From Heyndrickxia sporothermodurans (GTDB taxonomy: Bacteria > Bacillota > Bacilli > Bacillales > Bacillaceae_C), in NCBI GenBank assembly GCA_018333075.1, contig BORH01000001.1, forward strand, positions 434,001 to 498,000: 64,000 bases of DNA, written 5' to 3'. The position numbers and the translations under genes are program-made. Every line of letters starts with the position of its first letter. The stretch's first letter is position 1. The notes under the pieces are model-generated. The model was not told the DNA's origin. It did no database searches and was given only the letters and a program-made list of their open reading frames with translations. Below, piece by piece: positions 8,254-16,321 of the stretch.

Positions 8254-9474
8254 TTAGTTTTTATTCCTAACCGGAGGTGCCGTTTCTTCAGGTGTCAACT
8301 CCCGAATAAGTACTGGAACTGGATATGAAACTCCCTCTTTTTTCTCAAGCTTAATGGCATACAAAGTTTGTAACGCTTGGTGGTCTTCTTTGCGAAATGT
8401 CATTTTTCCTTTAGGTGTATCGAAGCTCATGCCTTCCATCGTTTGAATGAGCTTCTCACTGTCTGTTCCACCTTTTGTCTTTTTTAATGCTTCAACAATC
8501 GAGATTGCCGCACTCATTCCTCCAGGTGTAAATAAATCTGGTACCTCGTCTTTGTAGCGCTTCTTATGCTCTGTTACCAACCAATCATTTATTTCATTTT
8601 TTGGTAAATCATGATAGTAAACAGTAAATCCTTCCATTCCTACTAATGGCTCCATTGTGGAAAGTGCTGCAATATCTGGAGCACCCGTAGAAATTTTAAT
8701 TCCCTTTTCCTGAACCTTCATATCAGCAATTTGGTTCCAAGGTGAGTTAGCACCGGACCAAACAACATATAAATAATCTGGTTTTGAATTAATGATTTTT
8801 TGAATATTTGAAGTAAAATCAGTTGCATTAGGATCGGCGTATTCCTCTAGTGTAATTTTTGCACCAAGTTTTTCTGCTGCTTCCTTAAAGGCAGAAATTC
8901 CATCTCGTCCGAAAGAATAATCAGGAGCAAGTGTAGCGATTTTCACTCCTGGTTTCGCAATGGCTGCAGCACCTGCCACCGCATCCTGTGATGAATTCCG
9001 AGCTGTACGGAAAATATATTTATTAAACTCTGAACCTGTTATACTATCTGCAACAGCTGGTTCAACGACCATAATTTTTTCATATTCTTCTGCTAATGGT
9101 AGGACAGCAAGTGTATCACCTGAGCTAGACGAACCGACTAAGAAATCTACCCCATCCTCTTCAAGCAGCTTCGTTGCTTTTTTAACAGCTACTTCGGGCT
9201 TGGTTTCTGTGTCTTCATAAATAACCTTTATTTTCTTCCCATTTACTTCTCTTTTTCCATCTGTTGCATAGTCCAATCCTAATTCAAATCCTTGTTTCGT
9301 CTGCTTTCCATATGACTCTAACGCACCTGTCAACGAAGCAAGCACCCCAATCTTAATCGTACCCTTCCCATCCTTCTTTCCACTACTTGCTTTATTCGAT
9401 CCACAAGCAGTTGTTAAAAGCAAAACAGTTATCACTACCCCAATTAGTATGGAAAAACGTTTCGTTCCTCTCAC
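8254..9474 (-). CDS. ABC transporter substrate-binding lipoprotein, LivK family
   Basis: The 406-residue protein begins with a lipoprotein signal peptide ending TTAC, with lipidated Cys24, followed by a Ser/Lys/Gly-rich linker. The body is a type I periplasmic-binding fold with the opening IKIGVLASLTGALESYGKQ, in which the bound carboxylate and amine are normally recognised. It captures the substrate outside the membrane for the Liv-like importer. Translation starts at GTG with AAGGGGGAG six bases upstream. It is the first gene of the operon; the GTTAC direct repeat lies about 60 bases upstream. Homologues bind amino acids, amides or aromatic acids, and I cannot say which applies here. Confidence 0.9.
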   Translation of the reverse strand: MRGTKRFSILIGVVITVLLLTTACGSNKASSGKKDGKGTIKIGVLASLTGALESYGKQTKQGFELGLDYATDGKREVNGKKIKVIYEDTETKPEVAVKKATKLLEEDGVDFLVGSSSSGDTLAVLPLAEEYEKIMVVEPAVADSITGSEFNKYIFRTARNSSQDAVAGAAAIAKPGVKIATLAPDYSFGRDGISAFKEAAEKLGAKITLEEYADPNATDFTSNIQKIINSKPDYLYVVWSGANSPWNQIADMKVQEKGIKISTGAPDIAALSTMEPLVGMEGFTVYYHDLPKNEINDWLVTEHKKRYKDEVPDLFTPGGMSAAISIVEALKKTKGGTDSEKLIQTMEGMSFDTPKGKMTFRKEDHQALQTLYAIKLEKKEGVSYPVPVLIRELTPEETAPPVRNKN

Positions 9475-9534
9475 TCTTTCTCCCCCTTAACAATGATTTA
9501 AGCTTTTTGCTTTCATTCATCGTAAAGAATAGGA

Positions 9535-9550
9535 GTTACAAATAAGTTAC
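9535..9550 (-). promoter_or_regulatory. GTTAC-N6-GTTAC direct repeat upstream of importer operon
   Basis: GTTACAAATAAGTTAC matches the element upstream of the CoA ligase gene at 15 of 16 bases. On the transcribed strand the second half site is followed at nine to ten bases by TTACGA or TACGAT, a possible weak -10. A direct repeat with an 11-bp period next to a weak promoter is the expected architecture for an activator of the OmpR/SARP winged-helix type. Confidence 0.55.
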
Positions 9551-9677
9551 AGGGAAAAGCAGCGCTATATCTTCGGTAAATTAATTTTTTTAATGGAATG
9601 TAATAATTTCTGGAGCATCTTCTCCTTTTAAAAAAAATTCAAAAAAGGGGAATCTCTATGAATTTTCTTAAAATAGG

Positions 9678-9705
9678 TTGACGATGATATGCTAGAAATG
9701 ATAAT
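9678..9705 (+). promoter_or_regulatory. Sigma-A-type promoter of the ArsR-family gene
   Basis: TTGACG (9678-9683) and GATAAT (9700-9705) are separated by 16 bases, with TG-like sequence before the -10. It points rightward, 48 bases upstream of the regulator's ATG. Confidence 0.6.
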
Positions 9706-9721
9706 TTAACAGTAAATATTT

Positions 9722-9735
9722 TTTTACCGGTAAAA
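9722..9735. promoter_or_regulatory. 14-bp perfect palindrome, candidate operator
   Basis: TTTTACCGGTAAAA is a perfect palindrome located between the -10 of the preceding promoter and the ribosome site of the ArsR-family gene. Its position would allow autoregulation by blocking early elongation. No second copy was noticed near the divergent importer promoter. Confidence 0.5.
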
Positions 9736-9752
9736 TATATGGAGATGATTAA

Positions 9753-10394
9753 ATGGAACCAACTAGTGTCTATAAGATTAGCAACTATGAACAATTAAAA
9801 GCGCTTGCCGATCCGCTTAGAACAAAAATTCTTATGAATTTAGTTAAAGAGCCTTTTACAGGTCAACAATTAGCAGCCTTTTTAGGTATTACGCGGAATA
9901 ATATTTATTTTCATTTGAAAGAACTTGAAAAACATGGATTTATTCATATTGTAAAAAAAGAGGAGAAAAATGGGATTGTCCAAAAATATTATCGTGCAGT
10001 TGCCAGTCGTTTTATACCTGAGGATCATTTGTTGCCTAATGGTGATTTAATAGAAACATCTAAACAAGTATTTTTTGAAACCATTGAACTAACGAGAAAA
10101 AAAATCAAAACAGCACCTAGTTCATCCTTTAAATTGAATGAATCTAATCAAAGTACTTGGAAAAACCTTGCAGCAACCTATCAATTTCAGGCAACTGAAG
10201 AAGAATTTACTCAGTTTCTTAACGAATTTAGTCAATTATATAAAAAACATTTTAATCCACTAAAAAAGTCAGAGAAAAATAATAATAGGAAGAGTTACTT
10301 TCTTTCGTTAATAGGTTTTCAGGATAATAGCGAAAAAATAACTTTTACTTACGAACACGAGGAGAATGGAAAAAATGAAAAGGATATTCGATGA
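9753..10394 (+). CDS. ArsR-family winged-helix regulator
   Basis: The 213-residue protein has an N-terminal winged helix (about residues 10-80): LADPLRTKILMNLV, then QQLAAFLGITRNNIYFHLKELEKHGFI as recognition helix and wing. There is no cysteine pair of the metal-sensing kind. The C-terminal 110 residues are charged and helical and may bind a ligand or dimerise. It is divergent from the importer operon and overlaps the next gene, a metallo-hydrolase, so it may regulate either or both. A perfect palindrome just upstream suggests autoregulation. GGAGATGAT precedes the ATG. Confidence 0.82.
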   Translation: MEPTSVYKISNYEQLKALADPLRTKILMNLVKEPFTGQQLAAFLGITRNNIYFHLKELEKHGFIHIVKKEEKNGIVQKYYRAVASRFIPEDHLLPNGDLIETSKQVFFETIELTRKKIKTAPSSSFKLNESNQSTWKNLAATYQFQATEEEFTQFLNEFSQLYKKHFNPLKKSEKNNNRKSYFLSLIGFQDNSEKITFTYEHEENGKNEKDIR

Positions 10395-11163
10395 TTGGTT
10401 TACCGTTGAAGAAATTGATACTCATACTTTTGCCATAAGTGAATATGGCCATTGGGAAAAAGTACATTCCTTTTTATTAATTGGTGATAAAAAAGCTGCA
10501 TTAATTGATACTGGACTTGGTATCGATCATATGAAAAGAATTACTGATCAATTGACACCACTACCAATTACAGTTATTACTACACACGTACATACAGATC
10601 ATATTGGTAGTCACCAAGAATATGAAACAATTCTTGTTCATGAAGCTGAAGAGGATTGGTTAATAAACGGGATCAAGGGGCTTACTATCGAGAGAATAAG
10701 AAAGGACATTGCCCGTGATATTACTATTCCAACTCCAGCAACATTTAATGCAGATACCTATACTCCCTATCAAGGGAAGGCCACAGGTTTGTTATCGGAT
10801 AAGGATGAGATTGATTTAGGAAATAGAATTTTAACGATTTATCATACTCCTGGACATTCGCCTGGTCATATTTCTATCTTCGATCATAAACAAAACTACT
10901 TATTTACTGGAGATTTACTATATACAGAAACACCGATATATGCTTTTTATCCAACTACTAGTCCTGAGGATCTAGTTAACTCCTTAGAAAGGATAACAAC
11001 TCTGAAAAATGTCTCAAAAATCTTTGGCTCACACAATCAGTTAGGGATCGATCCATCCATTTTTTTAGAGGTGCAAGAGGCTGTGCGATTTCTTAAAGAT
11101 AAGGATCTAGTCAGACATGGCACAGGTATACATACTTTTAAAAATATCAGCTTTCATTTTTAA
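10375..11163 (+). CDS. Metallo-beta-lactamase-fold hydrolase
   Basis: The 262-residue protein carries the zinc motif H-V-H-T-D-H at residues 71-76, a second histidine in HTPGHSPGHIS, and the Asp in FTGDLLY, all hallmarks of the metallo-beta-lactamase fold. Such enzymes hydrolyse thioesters, lactones or phosphoesters; the exact substrate is unknown. Two starts are possible: ATG 10366 touches the GGAG ribosome site, whereas ATG 10375 is 10 bases from it, so I prefer the latter. The start lies inside the upstream regulator gene, so translation is probably coupled. No signal peptide is present. Confidence 0.85.
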   Translation: MKRIFDDWFTVEEIDTHTFAISEYGHWEKVHSFLLIGDKKAALIDTGLGIDHMKRITDQLTPLPITVITTHVHTDHIGSHQEYETILVHEAEEDWLINGIKGLTIERIRKDIARDITIPTPATFNADTYTPYQGKATGLLSDKDEIDLGNRILTIYHTPGHSPGHISIFDHKQNYLFTGDLLYTETPIYAFYPTTSPEDLVNSLERITTLKNVSKIFGSHNQLGIDPSIFLEVQEAVRFLKDKDLVRHGTGIHTFKNISFHF

Positions 11164-11197
11164 CAAAAGGCAACCAAATAATAAAGGAGGATTTTTA

Positions 11198-11854
11198 ATG
11201 AATACAGAATTAAAGATTCAATCTCCTAAACTACCAAATCATCTTAATCCAATTTTTCTTCAAGAAGAAATCACTAGTGATCAATACTTTAAATCTTATC
11301 TTGCAGAAGATCAGGAATTGAATAATATACAAGTAGAAAAGCTTTCTTTCGAAAAAATGAAATTTAAAAATGTTGTTCTCAAAGAAGTATCCCTTCAATA
11401 TATCGAGTTAACCGATGTTCTTTTCGAGAAATGTGATTTATCAAATGTTGATTTAAGCAACGCAATTATTCATCGTGTTGTATTCAAAGATTGTAAGCTT
11501 GTCGGCACAAACTTTTCCGGCTCTACCTTTCGAAATGTTACCTTTATCGATTGTTTTGGCGATTACAGTTCATTTGGTTTTTCAAACTTTAAAGACGTAG
11601 GTTTTCAACATTGCTCCTTATGTCAATCAGATTTTTATGAATCTAAACTAAAACATATTGAATTTCATCACTGTCACTTAAATCGCTCTAACTTTGCAGG
11701 AATAGTATTAAAAGGGATTGACCTTAGTAGTTGTTCATTTGAAAATATTACTATATCACTTGAAAATCTTGATGGTTGCATCATATCTTCAGAACAGGCT
11801 ATCGGATTCTCACGAGCATTAGGTTTAGTTATAAAAGAGACCGAACACGAATGA
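11198..11854 (+). CDS. Pentapeptide-repeat protein, EfsQnr-like
   Basis: The 218-residue protein is built from about 25 pentapeptide repeats of the A(D/N)LxX type, such as CDLSNVDLSNAIIH and CSLCQSDFYESKLKH, which fold into a right-handed quadrilateral beta helix. The N-terminal region (SPKLPNHLNPIF) and the end (SSEQAIGFSRALGLVI) resemble the enterococcal EfsQnr subgroup, DNA mimics that protect gyrase from quinolones. The length is also typical. Whether this protein protects gyrase is unknown. ATG 11198 follows a perfect AAAGGAGG; the longer frame begins inside the previous gene. The gene ends in a hairpin (11841-11864) spanning its stop codon. Confidence 0.82.
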   Translation: MNTELKIQSPKLPNHLNPIFLQEEITSDQYFKSYLAEDQELNNIQVEKLSFEKMKFKNVVLKEVSLQYIELTDVLFEKCDLSNVDLSNAIIHRVVFKDCKLVGTNFSGSTFRNVTFIDCFGDYSSFGFSNFKDVGFQHCSLCQSDFYESKLKHIEFHHCHLNRSNFAGIVLKGIDLSSCSFENITISLENLDGCIISSEQAIGFSRALGLVIKETEHE

Positions 11855-11864
11855 AAGTGTTCGG
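11841..11864 (+). terminator. Weak hairpin spanning the pentapeptide gene stop
   Basis: CCGAACAC (11841-11848) pairs with GTGTTCGG (11857-11864). The following sequence CCATTGCTTG lacks a T-run, so termination may be inefficient or the structure may only protect the 3' end. Confidence 0.4.
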
Positions 11865-11968
11865 CCATTGCTTGTTCCATAATAATATGGTGATTTCTAC
11901 TTTTTCTAGTATACCCATTCAACTTTAAAAAAGGGATATTTTTATAACTTGTACTCATTTCAATCTTG

Positions 11969-14900
11969 CTACAATGCATCTATTTCCTCTGCTGCAAGAA
12001 TCATTTCATACATATTTTTTGTTGCTTCCATTGGCTCCACACCAAATTCCTTTGCTAACACCTTTTTACAGCTATTATAATATTTAATCGCTTGCGGACG
12101 ATTATTTTTTTGATAGTGGCAGTACATTAGTAGACGATAAGCTTCTTCCCAAGAGGGGTCTATGCTTAATATTTTTTCACACCAATTTATTGCCTCTTCT
12201 ATCCTCCTTGTTCGAACAAAGACCTGTGCCAACTTCTCTGCACCTCTCAAAAAAAGGGTATGAAATCGTTCACGTTCTGTTATTACCCAAACTTCGTCCC
12301 TTTTATCAATCAAAAATTCCCCTCGATATAAATCTAACCCCTTTATAAGGATTGCCTTGGCTTTTTCTGGTGATTTTTCCCTTAATCCTTCTTGAATCCA
12401 TTGTTCAAATTGGACAAAATCACAATCTATTGCAGCTTTTGGATTGATTCGATAAGCATTTTGCTTTCTTAGAATATAGAATGGTGCGGCTCTTACTTTT
12501 CGATTTGGTTCAAGAGTCTTGTTTAATGAATTTAAAATAACTTTAAATTCTTGATCAACATTTTTACCTTGAATATCTGGCCATAACTCTTGGTATATTT
12601 CTTCCTTGCTCCACCATTTCCCATTCTTCACTAATAAAAATTGAAAGAGCTCCTTTGCTTTCATTCGTTGCCAATCCTTTTCTTCTATTTGGATATCACT
12701 AAGCCAAATCTTCATTTCACCGAAAGTGATGACCTTTAACGTATATCCAGGATGAGATTCAAGTTCTTCATAGCCAATTTCCTTTAAAATTTTATGTACA
12801 AACGAAGAGTGAATCCCTTTATCCCTCGCCTTTATTAATAACGGGATGATCGCCTGCAAGTCATATGGTCCAAATGGGGTATTCTGTGAAAAAATGAATT
12901 CATAGTTTCCTAATTGTGTTTCTTGAAGAAAAGTAGAAATTGCTTCAGTGAATAACTTTTCATCATTACTTTTATCATATAGAAAGGCACTCCATAAATT
13001 AGCCATCATCATCCCATATTGATCCCCACATTGATGAAAGTTTTCTCTTGCACTATAAAAATAGGATTCTGCCTCTGCATTCCTATTACCATAAAAAGAG
13101 GCAATTCCCATACAAAGCTGAATAAATGAGGACAGCCAAAGATCATGAACCTTTTCTGTTTCATATAAAGCCATCCTTCCCAACTCATGAGCCTTTTCAA
13201 ATTCGCCTTTTCTTCCATATAAAATACATAAGCCCATATACGGCTCTGCTTTGCCTCGAGGAATGTTGACTTGCTCCATCATATTTAATGAGGTCCTATA
13301 GCATTGTTCAGCAAGCATGCTGTCATATTCATCTATGATTTGTGTAGCATGTCCAAGTCTCATCCATCCGCAGGCTTCCACAAATGGGTTCTTCCATTTG
13401 ATTCCTTGTTCAATTCCTATTTGAGCTAAGCGCTTAGCTTCTTGACCATTTCCCATACATACTTCAATAAAAGATAAGAGAATTTCCGTTTCTCTATGTG
13501 TTTGTGGCAAAGCTCTTCCATCGCTTTCTATTCGATTTATCAGTGTTTTCTTCGCATTATTTAAATTACCCGTTCGTAAAAACATTCGTGCATCCAAGTT
13601 CGATTCATGAAACACATGATTATGAAGCTCGCCCTTTTCGAACCACTTTTCTGCCTTTAACGCTTGACCTGAATTCACTAAATTCTCAGCCATCAACCCA
13701 TAGAGTTTTTTTACATCTGAATGACTCCTGCCTAAATGCTTCTCCACTAGATCAATTGCTAGATATAAATATCGTTCAGCTTTTCCTGGTTGAATTGTAT
13801 CTAAATAAATCTGAGCCCTTCCTTCATAGCCTTTGCCAATATATCTCCAATCATTTTTAAGGGTCGATTGTTCAATTAAACTTTGATAGCAATTTTTCGC
13901 TTTCTGATAATAGGAGAGGTAGCGAAGCACCTCTCCTTCATAAAACCACAGAGAATGATAATAATTTTTAATAGCATCAGGTAAATTCTTTAATCTTTCA
14001 TAAAGGCTTTCTAACTTCCCGTTCTTTAACATATCATCGGAACATTTTTCAAGCAAAGCACCTATCGCTTCAAAGTATTGAATTTTCTCATAGTGGGTAA
14101 TGGCTTGCTCCCATTGCCCATTGCTTTCATAGTATCTCGCACTACGTTCATGGAGCTGTTTGTATAGGGGATATTGTTCTTGTTTAAACCTTCTTTCTAC
14201 AGAAGCTTTAAATAATGCATGGAAGCGATATTGATATGAATCTGCCAATTTGTGCAAAAAAGCGTTATGATTCGCTAATTGCTCTAACATCATCTTTGAT
14301 CCTTGAATTCCTAATACTTCATTACAAACCTTTGGTGTCATTTCTTCAAATATAGATGCCTGTTCAATAAAGCTTTGTATGATAGAAGACTGCTTTGTGA
14401 AGACCTCCATTGCTAAATAATGAAATAGCCCCTCCATAGAGGAATGCTGATAATTTAATACCGAGCTCAAGGTTGCCCCATTACTCAATTGTTCTGCAAC
14501 CATACTTATTGCAATAATCCAGCCCTCTGTTAATTGATATATAGCTTGAATATTAGAATTTGTTAAAGAAATTCCATAAAAATCATGGAACAATATTTCT
14601 ATTTCATCAGCTGTTAATGTTAATTGATGCTCATCTATTTCTAATAATTTTCCTGATACCCTCCATTTTATTAACAACTTCCATTTAGGCATCGCTCTAC
14701 TAGAAATAATGATATGAAAATGATTTGGCAAATGTTCTATGACTCTCTCCATCCACATATTGATTGTAAAAGAGTGATCGACTAAATGATAATCATCTAA
14801 TACGAGGATCGTTTCATTTTCAATTTGAGTAATCTCATTAATAAATAAAGCACATAATGTATTAATCTCATCATCACGTATATATTTTTCCATTTTAGAA

Positions 14901-15208
14901 ATATAGTTCATTAGTTCTTTCCCAAAAAGGTGATAGCGCTTTCTTAATGAGTAAATAATATATGTAATAAAAGGAAGAACATCATCATCATTACTAGATA
15001 TCGTATACCAGCAAAAGTTAGGTTTTATATCATTCATGAATAAGCTTAATGCAGTGCTTTTTCCATATCCAGCACCAGAATGAATAATAGTCAGCGGATA
15101 ATTTTTTATCATACCGAGCTTTTTCATCATTTGCGATCTTCTTATGTATATTTTTTTAATCATCGGTGGTCTCAATTTTGTTTCAACAATTGGAAATTGA
15201 TCGGTCAT
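11969..15208 (-). CDS. Large MalT-like STAND/SARP transcriptional activator
   Basis: The 1079-residue protein starts like MalT (VETKLRPP) and has a STAND-type ATPase with Walker A GAGYGKST at 45-52 and Walker B LVLDDYH at 136-141. A long helical, TPR-like region (about 350-800) follows. Instead of a LuxR helix-turn-helix, the C terminus has an OmpR-like winged helix (about 826-928, KAKELFQFLLVKNGKWWSKEEIYQELW) and a bacterial transcriptional activator domain (about 929-1079). Such proteins are ligand- and ATP-dependent activators. It is the best candidate to bind the GTTAC direct repeats in front of the importer and CoA ligase. Start ATG follows GGGAGGTGAG. Confidence 0.85.
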   Translation of the reverse strand: MTDQFPIVETKLRPPMIKKIYIRRSQMMKKLGMIKNYPLTIIHSGAGYGKSTALSLFMNDIKPNFCWYTISSNDDDVLPFITYIIYSLRKRYHLFGKELMNYISKMEKYIRDDEINTLCALFINEITQIENETILVLDDYHLVDHSFTINMWMERVIEHLPNHFHIIISSRAMPKWKLLIKWRVSGKLLEIDEHQLTLTADEIEILFHDFYGISLTNSNIQAIYQLTEGWIIAISMVAEQLSNGATLSSVLNYQHSSMEGLFHYLAMEVFTKQSSIIQSFIEQASIFEEMTPKVCNEVLGIQGSKMMLEQLANHNAFLHKLADSYQYRFHALFKASVERRFKQEQYPLYKQLHERSARYYESNGQWEQAITHYEKIQYFEAIGALLEKCSDDMLKNGKLESLYERLKNLPDAIKNYYHSLWFYEGEVLRYLSYYQKAKNCYQSLIEQSTLKNDWRYIGKGYEGRAQIYLDTIQPGKAERYLYLAIDLVEKHLGRSHSDVKKLYGLMAENLVNSGQALKAEKWFEKGELHNHVFHESNLDARMFLRTGNLNNAKKTLINRIESDGRALPQTHRETEILLSFIEVCMGNGQEAKRLAQIGIEQGIKWKNPFVEACGWMRLGHATQIIDEYDSMLAEQCYRTSLNMMEQVNIPRGKAEPYMGLCILYGRKGEFEKAHELGRMALYETEKVHDLWLSSFIQLCMGIASFYGNRNAEAESYFYSARENFHQCGDQYGMMMANLWSAFLYDKSNDEKLFTEAISTFLQETQLGNYEFIFSQNTPFGPYDLQAIIPLLIKARDKGIHSSFVHKILKEIGYEELESHPGYTLKVITFGEMKIWLSDIQIEEKDWQRMKAKELFQFLLVKNGKWWSKEEIYQELWPDIQGKNVDQEFKVILNSLNKTLEPNRKVRAAPFYILRKQNAYRINPKAAIDCDFVQFEQWIQEGLREKSPEKAKAILIKGLDLYRGEFLIDKRDEVWVITERERFHTLFLRGAEKLAQVFVRTRRIEEAINWCEKILSIDPSWEEAYRLLMYCHYQKNNRPQAIKYYNSCKKVLAKEFGVEPMEATKNMYEMILAAEEIDAL

Positions 15209-15318
15209 CTGCTCACCTCCCTCATTTTCAATTATTTGATTTTTTTAAATATTTTATCATATATATGGTAATTTTAGTATTACTCTCTTTCCCCCGAGTG
15301 AGGCCCTTCTATTAGCAA

Positions 15319-15350
15319 TAAAAACAAAAAAACTCCCGTAAAAACGGGAG
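15319..15350 (-). terminator. Rho-independent terminator of the VTT-domain gene
   Basis: CTCCCG (15333-15338) pairs with CGGGAG (15345-15350) around a short loop, and the minus strand continues GTTTTTTTGTTTTT. It ends the leftward membrane protein transcript. Confidence 0.85.
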
Positions 15351-15361
15351 GAACTTAATCT

Positions 15362-15979
15362 TTATCCTCTTTCTTGATCCTTGTCCAATCTCTTTGCTAA
15401 TCTTGCTTCAATTCGTTTACCAACAAACCATAGAACGGCAATTATAAGTAGAACTCCTGCTGTCTTTAATGGCCTATTTATTAATGAAACAATATCATGT
15501 CCAACAAAGCTAACGATGAAAATCATCACCATTTTTCCTGTAACAACGGCTAAAAAATATTGAATCATATTAATTTTGGATAGTCCTGCAACAATATTTA
15601 CTACAGCCGATGGAGTGAATGGAAAACATAAAAGTAAAAAAATAGGGCCAAATCCATGCCGTTCCACCCAATCGGTAATTTTTTTTACTTGACGATTTTT
15701 ATGTAGAAATGACAATAGTCGTGATTTACCAAATTTTCGAATGACCAAAAATACTAATATGGCACCTACACTTGCACCGATCCACGAAATGAAAAATCCA
15801 AGCCATAAACCAAATGCATTGGTATTCGCGATAACAATTAAAATCAGTGGTAAAAATGGAAAAAATGCTTCTAATAGTAATAAAAAGATACCGGGTAACG
15901 GGCCTAAGGACCGGTATTGCTCAATTAAATTCATCATATTTTCAATGGTGAACCATTCTTTTAGAGAGTGAAAATCCAT
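15362..15979 (-). CDS. yhjE: VTT-domain (TVP38/TMEM64, DedA-like) membrane protein, YhjE-like
   Basis: The 205-residue protein has about five to six hydrophobic segments and the VTT-domain core: EAFFPFLPLILIVIANTNAF, a central GA-rich helix (WIGASVGAILVF) and the re-entrant loop FCFPFTPSAVVNIVAGLS-like sequence with conserved proline. Members of this superfamily are thought to move or scramble phospholipids. The assignment to YhjE rests on family, length and its position near other yhj/comK-region genes. It is monocistronic and followed by a strong terminator. The gene lies at the border between the accessory block on the left and the conserved region on the right. Confidence 0.75.
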   Translation of the reverse strand: MDFHSLKEWFTIENMMNLIEQYRSLGPLPGIFLLLLEAFFPFLPLILIVIANTNAFGLWLGFFISWIGASVGAILVFLVIRKFGKSRLLSFLHKNRQVKKITDWVERHGFGPIFLLLCFPFTPSAVVNIVAGLSKINMIQYFLAVVTGKMVMIFIVSFVGHDIVSLINRPLKTAGVLLIIAVLWFVGKRIEARLAKRLDKDQERG

Positions 15980-16321
15980 TTTGCTTCCCCTATTCTAACA
16001 AAACCATTAAAGTAAAATTTTTCTTAAGTATAGCATATATTTACCATTCTTTTAAATGTGTAGCTAAGAAAAGTGCAAGCGCCTTGCTCATCGACGTACG
16101 GACTGGAAAAATTGGCAGTAAAATTTTCATTGAAAGGACTTCAACTGAGATAGAAAAAATTAGCTAACGCCCGCACGCGCTAGACATAGCAGGCATCTTT
16201 TCATCATTTATACCCTTAAAAAATTAATACTTTCTTATCTATTAAAAAAATGAAGAGGCTATCCGAAAAGTGTCTGACATTACTTTTAGGACAGCCTGTT
16301 TTTTTATAAAATGACTAGTGC
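15980..16321. other. 342-bp intergenic region with possible degenerate interspersed repeat
   Basis: No gene is visible. Between about 16065 and 16190 the base composition becomes richer in G and C, with GCAAGCGCC near 16076 and GCCCGCACGCGC near 16169. These resemble the ends of GC-rich intergenic repeats that are common in Bacillus chromosomes, but I cannot compare copies here. The right part contains the terminator of the S9 peptidase gene. Confidence 0.35.
16256..16304. terminator. Hairpin terminator of the S9 peptidase gene
   Basis: AGGCTATCCGAAAAGT (16256-16271) pairs with ACTTTTAGGACAGCCT (16282-16297) at 14 of 16 positions. T-runs follow on both strands (GTTTTTTT at 16298; CATTTTTTT on the other strand). 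Confidence 0.75.

Noticed and set aside
13498-13860. 120-codon plus-strand frame opposite the large regulator
   Set aside because: It is antisense to strongly supported coding sequence, has no ribosome site and its composition is low-complexity shadow.
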